Shown piece after piece: positions 58,749 to 64,000 of a DNA stretch of 64,000 bases. The translations under genes were made by a program, and so were the position numbers. Each line of letters opens with the position of its first letter. The stretch's first letter is position 1. This DNA is from Amphibiibacter pelophylacis (GTDB lineage: Bacteria; Pseudomonadota; Gammaproteobacteria; Burkholderiales; Burkholderiaceae_C): positions 1 to 64,000 of the forward strand of contig NZ_JAWDIE010000003.1 in assembly GCF_037688875.1 (NCBI RefSeq), given 5' to 3'. Below the pieces are notes generated by a model. The model was not told the DNA's origin, made no database searches, and saw only the letters and a program-made list of their open reading frames with translations.

Positions 58749-59390
58749 TCAGTCGAGTTTGGTGCCGAAAATCTTGTCGCCCGCATCGCCCAGGCCAGGC
58801 ACGATGTAGGCGTTTTCGTCCAGATGGCTGTCGATGGCCGCTGTCCAGCAGCGCACGTCGGGGTGGGCCTCGTAGAGGCGCTGGATGCCCTCGGGCGCGG
58901 CGACCAGCACCAGCGCGCGGATGTCCTGGCAGCCCTGGCGCTTGAGCATGTCGATGGTGGCGATCATCGAGCCCGCCGTCGCCAGCATGGGATCCAGGAT
59001 GAGGGCGGTGCGCTCGCTCAGGTGGCCGACAAAGCGCTCGAAATAGGGCTCGGGCTGCAGCGTTTCGTGGTTGCGCGACAGGCCCACCACGCTGACTTTG
59101 GCGCTGGGGATCATGTCCAGCACGCCGTCCAGCATGCCCACGCCCGCGCGCAGGATGGGCACCACGGTGACTTTGCGCCCGCTGAGCTGCTGCACCTCCA
59201 CCGGGCCGCACCAGCCGGTCAGCGTGGCGGTTTCCAGCGGGAAATCGGCCGTGGCCTCGTAGGCCAGCAGGCGGGCGAGTTCCTGGGTGACTTCGCGGAA
59301 TTTCTTGGTCGAGATGGGGTGTTCGCGCAGCAGGCCGATCTTGTGCTGGACCAGCGGGTGGCGCACGGCGATGACATTGGGCAGGGACAT
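58749..59390 (-). CDS. upp: uracil phosphoribosyltransferase
   Basis: 213 residues. PRPP-binding loop in LILDPMLATAGSMIATIDMLKRQG and uracil-binding C-terminus YIVPGLGDAGDKIFGTK. It makes UMP from uracil and PRPP in pyrimidine salvage. N-terminal HPLVQHKIGLLRE is standard. Confidence 0.97.
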   Translation of the reverse strand: MSLPNVIAVRHPLVQHKIGLLREHPISTKKFREVTQELARLLAYEATADFPLETATLTGWCGPVEVQQLSGRKVTVVPILRAGVGMLDGVLDMIPSAKVSVVGLSRNHETLQPEPYFERFVGHLSERTALILDPMLATAGSMIATIDMLKRQGCQDIRALVLVAAPEGIQRLYEAHPDVRCWTAAIDSHLDENAYIVPGLGDAGDKIFGTKLD

Positions 59391-59416
59391 GAAAAAGCTC
59401 CGGACAGGTCAGGGAT

Positions 59417-60160
59417 TCAGCCAGCTGGCTTGCGCTGGCGCAGGGTTTCGTAGAGGCAGATGCCGGCGGCGACAGACACGTTGAGGCTGTCTACCGTGCC
59501 GCGCATGGGAATGTGGACCAGATGGTCGCAGGTTTTGCGCGTGAGCTGACGCATGCCCGGGCCTTCGGCGCCCAGCACCCAGGCCACCGGGCCGGACAGG
59601 TCGATGTCGTAGAGCGAATCGGGCGCATCGTCGCTGGTGCCGATGATGCGGATGTCGCGCTCTTTCAGCTCGGTCAGGCTGCGCGCCAGGTTGGTCACCA
59701 TCAGGAAGGGCATGACCTCGGCCGCGCCGCTGGCCACCTTGGACACCGTGGCGTTCAGGCCGACCGCGTGGTCCTTGGGCACGACGACCGCGTGCGCGCC
59801 CGCCCCATCGGCCACGCGCAGGCAGGCGCCCATATTGTGCGGATCGGTCACGCCGTCCAGCACCAGCAGAAGCGGTGGGCCTTCCACCTCGTCCAGCACC
59901 GCGTCCAGGCTGTGCTGACGTGGCAGCTCCTGCACCTGCGCGACCACGCCCTGGTGGCGGTCATTGCCCGCGAGCTGGCGCAGGCGCGTGGCATCGGCGT
60001 GCTGCACAGTCAGGCCCGCGGCCTCGGCGCGCTGCAGCAGCTGGCGCATGCGGCCGTCGTGGCGCTCGGGCTGCACATACAGCGCGCCCACCGTGGCCGG
60101 AGCCACCTTGAGGCGGACCGTCACCGCATGAAAACCGAACAGAATGCGCGTGCCAGCCAT
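59417..60160 (-). CDS. rlmB: 23S rRNA (guanosine(2251)-2'-O)-methyltransferase RlmB (TrmH family)
   Basis: 247 residues. N-terminal substrate-binding part (ILFGFHAVTVRLKVAPATVGALYVQPERHDGRM), then the SPOUT domain with VLDGVTDPHNMGACLRVADGAGAHAVV, WVLGAEGPGMRQL and IPMRGTVDSLNVSVAAGICLYE, which form the knot that binds AdoMet. RlmB methylates G2251 of 23S rRNA. TrmH itself is an alternative, but the N-terminal domain supports RlmB. Confidence 0.93.
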   Translation of the reverse strand: MAGTRILFGFHAVTVRLKVAPATVGALYVQPERHDGRMRQLLQRAEAAGLTVQHADATRLRQLAGNDRHQGVVAQVQELPRQHSLDAVLDEVEGPPLLLVLDGVTDPHNMGACLRVADGAGAHAVVVPKDHAVGLNATVSKVASGAAEVMPFLMVTNLARSLTELKERDIRIIGTSDDAPDSLYDIDLSGPVAWVLGAEGPGMRQLTRKTCDHLVHIPMRGTVDSLNVSVAAGICLYETLRQRKPAG

Positions 60161-60175
60161 GGCCGTTTCCTTTCT

Positions 60176-60949
60176 TCAGACTCCGACCCAATGGCGCAGA
60201 GCCCACAGGCCGCCCAGCAGCAGCGGCTGGTGCAGCAGATAAATGCTCAGCGTGTGCGAACCCAGCCAGCGCAGGCCAGCCGGTCCGGCCGGACAATGGC
60301 GCAGTTGCCGCACCCAGCCCGGGCGCCGCTGCAGCGCCTGCGCGCAAGCATACCCGATGAAAAAGGGCGCCAGCCACGGGGCCAGCGGCACGTAATCTTC
60401 CGTGATGGGCTTGTGCGTCACAAGGCCCAGGGGATTGGTCCAGCGCGTGTCAAACCACGGGTGCTGCACGCCCAGCCACAGCGCCAGCACAGCCGCCGCC
60501 AGAGCCAGCCACAGCAGCGGCTGCGCGGCCAGCGCCCTGCCAGCCGGGCCGCCCCAGCGCAGCAGCACCGCGCGCAGCCCACGCTGGATCAGCAGCATCG
60601 CCGCCACCGCGTGCAGCACGCCAAAGCTGATCCAGCTGCCCGGAAAAATCGCCCACGAGCCCAGGCTGACCAGCGCCGCACTGCCCGCAATCTGCGCCCA
60701 GCGCCGCCAGAAGCGCCCCGCCCCGCGCTGCGTGGCATCGCCCAGCGCCACCGCCGCGCCCGAGCACAGCAGAAACAGGCTGACGATGGCCACGCGCTGC
60801 AGCGTCCAGATCGGGTCGGTGTAGAAGTTGAACGGCGGCCGGATGAAGCCCAGCCAGTTCAGATCAAAGCTGAAGTGAAACGCCACCATCCACAGCACGG
60901 CCAGGCCGCGCAGCGCGTCGAGCTGCGGCGTGCGGCCATCACCCGGCAT
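60176..60949 (-). CDS. DUF1624 membrane protein (heparan-alpha-glucosaminide N-acetyltransferase-like)
   Basis: 257 residues, about seven or eight membrane segments. RTPQLDALRGLAVLWMVAFHFSFDLNWLGF is the DUF1624 signature, with the conserved His, and HTLSIYLLHQPLLL stands near the C-terminus. The family is related to membrane acyltransferases; the substrate is unknown. I chose the ATG at 60949, overlapping dinG by 11 bases; a GTG at 60976 is possible. Confidence 0.85.
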   Translation of the reverse strand: MPGDGRTPQLDALRGLAVLWMVAFHFSFDLNWLGFIRPPFNFYTDPIWTLQRVAIVSLFLLCSGAAVALGDATQRGAGRFWRRWAQIAGSAALVSLGSWAIFPGSWISFGVLHAVAAMLLIQRGLRAVLLRWGGPAGRALAAQPLLWLALAAAVLALWLGVQHPWFDTRWTNPLGLVTHKPITEDYVPLAPWLAPFFIGYACAQALQRRPGWVRQLRHCPAGPAGLRWLGSHTLSIYLLHQPLLLGGLWALRHWVGV

Positions 60950-63044
60950 GGGCGGCCCCTTCGGCTGAGGCCACACCGGCCAGATCGGCCAGCCACTGCT
61001 GCACCTCGGGCCAGCGCTGCAGCCGCGTCATGGGCGGCAGCGCGCCCAGCAACTGGCGGCCATACGATTTCTGCACCAGACGCACATCGGCGATGACCAG
61101 CAGACCACGATCGGTTTCGGTGCGGATCAGCCGCCCCGCGCCCTGCTTGAGCGCAATCGCCGCATCCACGAGCTGCAGTTGCGCGAAGGCATTGCCGCCT
61201 GATTCGGTGACGCGGCGCTCGCGCGCCCGGAAAATCGGGTCGTCCGGCGGATTGAACGGCAGCTTGTCGATGACCACGCACTGCAGCGCTTCGCCGGGCA
61301 CGTCCACGCCCTCCCAGAAGGTGTGCGAACCCACCAGCACCGCGCGGCCCTGCAGAAAGCCTTCGACCAGCGCCGATTTGGGCTGTTCGCCCTGGACCCA
61401 GACGGTGAGCGGCGGCGCCAGCGGCCCGCCCGGGTCCAGCGCGGCCTGCGTGGCGCGCAGTTCGGCCAGCGTGGTGCGCAGCAGCTCGCCGATCTGGCGC
61501 ATGGCGCGCAGCGAGGTCACCAGCACAAAGGTGCGTCCGCCCAAGCGGTGCGCCAGGTGGGCGCCCATGCGCGCCACGCTGTCGGTGTGCGCCGGATCGC
61601 CCGGCAGCGCCAGGTGCGAGGGCACCCACAGGCGGGCGTTTTTGGGGTAATCGAAGGGGCTGGGCACCACCAGGCGCTGCGCCCACTCCAGCCCGGCGGC
61701 GTGCGAGAACCAGCGCAACTGGGGCTCGTTCCCCAGCGTCGCCGAGGTGTAGACCCAGGCGCGCGGCCCCAGCGCCCGCTGCTGCGCCAGCAGGTCGCGG
61801 ATGTCCAGCGGAGACTGCAGCCAGCGCAGCTGCTGGCCGACCTCCAGCCAGCGCACGTGGTCCAGCGGCAGCGGCTGGGCCAGCGTCTGCACGCGGGCCA
61901 GCAGCTCGTTGCCGCGCTCGATCAGGGCGTCGATGTCGGGGCTGATCTCGCGCACCGACTGCAGCGCCGCCTGCCAGCGCTGGAAATCCTGCGCCCAGGA
62001 CCAGTCCAGCTCGGCCCAGTCCAGCGTGTCGGCCGGGATGCGCAGCGGCTGCTCCTGGCGCGTGGGCAGGCGCGTGACGTCGTGGCCCATTTCGGCCAGA
62101 CGGGCAAAAGCGCGGTCGGCGAAAGCGGCGGCGCTGCGTTCCAGCGCCAGCAGCAGCTCGTCCCAGGGCTGCAGGCCTTTGGCGTGCAACGCGGCCACGG
62201 GGTGGGCCTCGCGGGCCAGCTCCAGCACCTGCGCGGTGCTGAACTGCACGCCCAGAAACGCCACGCCCACGTCGATGAGCTGGTGGGCCTCGTCGAAAAC
62301 CACGGTTTCCACACTGGGCAGCAGCTCGGCAAAGCCGGTCTCGCGCAGCGCCGCATCGGCAAAAAACAGGTGGTGATTGATGACGACCACGTCAGCGTCC
62401 ATGGCGTTGCGCCGGGCGCGGTTGACGAAGCAATCCTTCGCGTGCGGACAATCGGCGCCCAGGCAGCTCTCGCGGGTCGAGGTGACGCGGGCGCGCAACT
62501 GCACCGCCTGCTCGATGCCCGGCATGTGCGACAGATCACCGTCCATGGTGCGGCTGGCCCAGCGGGTGATGCGCTCCAGCAGTTTCTGCTCCCAGACCGC
62601 CAGCGGCATGTCGGGGCCGTCCTGCAGCTGGGCCAGATGCTCCTGGCACAGATAGTTGGCCCGGCCCTTGAGCAGCGCCACCTGCACCGGCACGCCCAAA
62701 AGATCCCGCAGGCGCGGAATATCGCGGGCGAAAAGCTGGTCCTGCAGGCTTTTGGTCGCTGTGCTGATCAGGGCGCGGCGCCCGGACAGCATCACCGGCA
62801 CCAGATAGCCGTAGGTCTTGCCCACGCCCGTACCGGCTTCAACCAGCAGCGTGTCGCTGGCTGCGATGGCCTGCGACACCGCCTGCGCCATGTCCTGCTG
62901 GCCGGGGCGCGGCTGGTAGGTCACGCCGCCCAGATGGGCCGCCAGCGACAGCGTGCCGCCGGGCGCAAACACATGCGCCACCTGCGCCGCCAGGTCGCCC
63001 CCGCCGCCGCTGCCCTCAACCTTTGCGCTGTCCGTGCCTTGCAT
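60939..63044 (-). CDS. dinG: ATP-dependent DNA helicase, DinG/YoaA family
   Basis: 701 residues, XPD-like superfamily 2 helicase. Walker A VEAGTGVGKT (69-78), an Fe-S domain with CQEHL and CLGADCPHAKDC, the DEAH box in VVFDEAHQLID, and helicase motif VI at GAGRLIRTETDRG. The branch (YoaA or DinG) cannot be settled by eye. It unwinds damaged or R-loop DNA. Divergent from the PP2C gene; the 121-base spacer (63045-63165) holds no other gene. Confidence 0.93.
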   Translation of the reverse strand: MQGTDSAKVEGSGGGGDLAAQVAHVFAPGGTLSLAAHLGGVTYQPRPGQQDMAQAVSQAIAASDTLLVEAGTGVGKTYGYLVPVMLSGRRALISTATKSLQDQLFARDIPRLRDLLGVPVQVALLKGRANYLCQEHLAQLQDGPDMPLAVWEQKLLERITRWASRTMDGDLSHMPGIEQAVQLRARVTSTRESCLGADCPHAKDCFVNRARRNAMDADVVVINHHLFFADAALRETGFAELLPSVETVVFDEAHQLIDVGVAFLGVQFSTAQVLELAREAHPVAALHAKGLQPWDELLLALERSAAAFADRAFARLAEMGHDVTRLPTRQEQPLRIPADTLDWAELDWSWAQDFQRWQAALQSVREISPDIDALIERGNELLARVQTLAQPLPLDHVRWLEVGQQLRWLQSPLDIRDLLAQQRALGPRAWVYTSATLGNEPQLRWFSHAAGLEWAQRLVVPSPFDYPKNARLWVPSHLALPGDPAHTDSVARMGAHLAHRLGGRTFVLVTSLRAMRQIGELLRTTLAELRATQAALDPGGPLAPPLTVWVQGEQPKSALVEGFLQGRAVLVGSHTFWEGVDVPGEALQCVVIDKLPFNPPDDPIFRARERRVTESGGNAFAQLQLVDAAIALKQGAGRLIRTETDRGLLVIADVRLVQKSYGRQLLGALPPMTRLQRWPEVQQWLADLAGVASAEGAAHAG

Positions 63045-63165
63045 GCCCTGCCCTTTCAGGCCCGCATTGTGCCTGCATGTGGGCCGCAGATGCCCGGGGA
63101 ATCAGGCCCTGTTCGAACGACCATCCCTGTCCGCACCACGGGGCTTTGGGCTAAGCTAGACAACC

Positions 63166-63975
63166 ATGAGCCAGACCCTCGCCGCGCCCCCTGCCACGCC
63201 TGCCCCAGCCGCCCAAGCCTCGAAAAAAGGCCACCGGCTGGAGATCGTCACCGCCATCAACCAGGGCGACCGCGAATACCAGCAGGATCAGGTCGAAATG
63301 GTGCCGCACCACCGCGTCAACGGCTGCCTGGCGCTGCTGCTGGCCGACGGCATGGGCGGCAAAAGCGGCGGGCGCAAGGCGTCCGAGCAGGTCATCATGA
63401 CCTCGCGGCAGATTTTCGACCGCTTCGTCGTCGGTCAGGACAAGGCCACCAGCATCCTGCTGCAGATGGTCAGCGAATCGCACCTGATGATCCGCCTGAC
63501 GGCCATCACGTCCGAGGAAGAACCGCACAGCACCTTTGCCGGCTGCATCATCGAACCCGACCTGACCCTGAGCATCGCGCACGCGGGCGACAGCCGCGTC
63601 TACCACTTCCGCGACGGGAAAATGCTCAGCTGCACCAAAGATCATTCCTACGTGCAGCAGCTGGTTGACGAGGGCCGCGTGCCGCTGGCCGAAGCCGCAG
63701 CCCACCCGCAGGCCAACCTGCTGGTCGGCTGTCTGGGCACCCAGCACGAGCCGCCGCAGACGTCCAGCACGGCGCAGCTTGCCGTGGGCGACTGCGTGCT
63801 GGTCTGCAGCGACGGCTTGTGGCATTACTACAAGCCCGAAGAGTTCGCCCGCGTCCTGACCGCCCTGGCGCCGCGTGCCGCTGCCGAGCTGTTGATGACC
63901 AAGGCCCGCACCCGCGCCAACGGCCGGGGCGACAACCTGAGCATGGCGCTGGTGCGCGTCGTGCCCATGCCCTGA
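63166..63975 (+). CDS. PP2C-type serine/threonine protein phosphatase
   Basis: 269 residues, no membrane segment. Metal-binding motifs NQGDREYQQDQVE, LADGMGGKSGGRKASEQV, AHAGDSRVYHFRDGKM and GDNLSMALV are in the right order. Such phosphatases often oppose Hanks-type kinases in type VI secretion or stress control; no kinase is in the window, but the next gene beyond 64000 is unknown. The last 25 bases of the window hold no feature. Confidence 0.92.
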   Translation: MSQTLAAPPATPAPAAQASKKGHRLEIVTAINQGDREYQQDQVEMVPHHRVNGCLALLLADGMGGKSGGRKASEQVIMTSRQIFDRFVVGQDKATSILLQMVSESHLMIRLTAITSEEEPHSTFAGCIIEPDLTLSIAHAGDSRVYHFRDGKMLSCTKDHSYVQQLVDEGRVPLAEAAAHPQANLLVGCLGTQHEPPQTSSTAQLAVGDCVLVCSDGLWHYYKPEEFARVLTALAPRAAAELLMTKARTRANGRGDNLSMALVRVVPMP

Positions 63976-64000
63976 CGCTTCAGTTTCAGCGACTGCGGCG

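Noticed and set aside
61323..63668. Open frame of about 780 codons antisense to dinG and running into the PP2C gene
   Set aside because: No motif and overlaps two firmly identified genes in other frames.

Overview
The window is GC-rich chromosomal DNA of a Gram-negative bacterium, almost certainly a betaproteobacterium of the order Burkholderiales and probably of the Comamonadaceae type. The reasons are the gene orders hemL / ThiD-like / rubredoxin and exbB-exbD-lpxK-Trm112-like-kdsB, the very large FAD/Fe-S oxidoreductase next to a HIT protein, and a TonB-dependent B12 receptor together with LPS (Kdo, lipid A) genes. The organism cannot be named from the sequence alone. I found no tRNA, rRNA, insertion sequence, prophage or CRISPR array.

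Layout. 1-3068 (+): the 3' end of ribH, nusB, then a sulfur-stress operon (BigR/YgaV-like ArsR repressor with a perfect palindromic operator, two half-size YeeE/YedE transporters, a DUF202 membrane protein and a rhodanese). 3076-5469 (-): hemL and a ThiD-like kinase. 5577-6919 (+): rubredoxin and a diguanylate cyclase. 6938-11886 (+): a cobalamin riboswitch followed by btuB-btuF-btuC-btuD, joined by overlapping start and stop codons. 11899-15684 (-): a VOC protein, then the operon exbB-exbD-lpxK-Trm112-like-kdsB. 15847-24408: a 1302-residue FAD/Fe-S/CCG oxidoreductase, HIT protein, tandem FKBP protein, DUF423 protein (-), glnS and an SDR-type epimerase.

24464-48642 is a single ~24 kb surface-polysaccharide locus, all on the minus strand. 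Its promoter-proximal part is GC-rich: a secreted hypothetical protein, an O-antigen ligase-like protein, an outer-membrane barrel, Wza, the Wzc tyrosine kinase, the CpsB phosphatase and a TPR protein. A FitAB/VapBC toxin-antitoxin pair follows, then ugd. Next is an AT-rich variable block (about 30.4-38.8 kb): wecB, Wzx flippase, Wzy-like polymerase, three glycosyltransferases and a UDP-glucuronate 4-epimerase. Last is a set resembling Campylobacter PglC, PglD, PglE and PglF, predicted to make UDP-di-N-acetylbacillosamine and place it on the lipid carrier. An AlbA_2/GHKL ATPase gene with a 12-bp in-frame minisatellite is wedged into this set. Together the genes make nucleotide sugars (GlcA, GalA, ManNAc, diNAcBac), assemble a repeat unit, flip and polymerise it, and export it under Wzc/CpsB control.

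48807-63975: trhO, infC (apparent AUC start) and thrS, with terminator-like hairpins in front of both infC and thrS; a small lipoprotein; SDR, lptC, kdsC and kdsD; an SRPBCC protein; a lipoprotein gamma-glutamyltransferase; an EF-hand-loop lipoprotein; upp; rlmB; a DUF1624 membrane protein; dinG; and, divergently, a PP2C phosphatase. The points most worth following up are the BigR operon and operator, the hairpins ahead of thrS and infC with the AUC start, the AlbA_2 gene inside the bacillosamine set, the toxin-antitoxin operator lying inside a neighbouring gene, and the paired operator-like repeats at 15801-15835.
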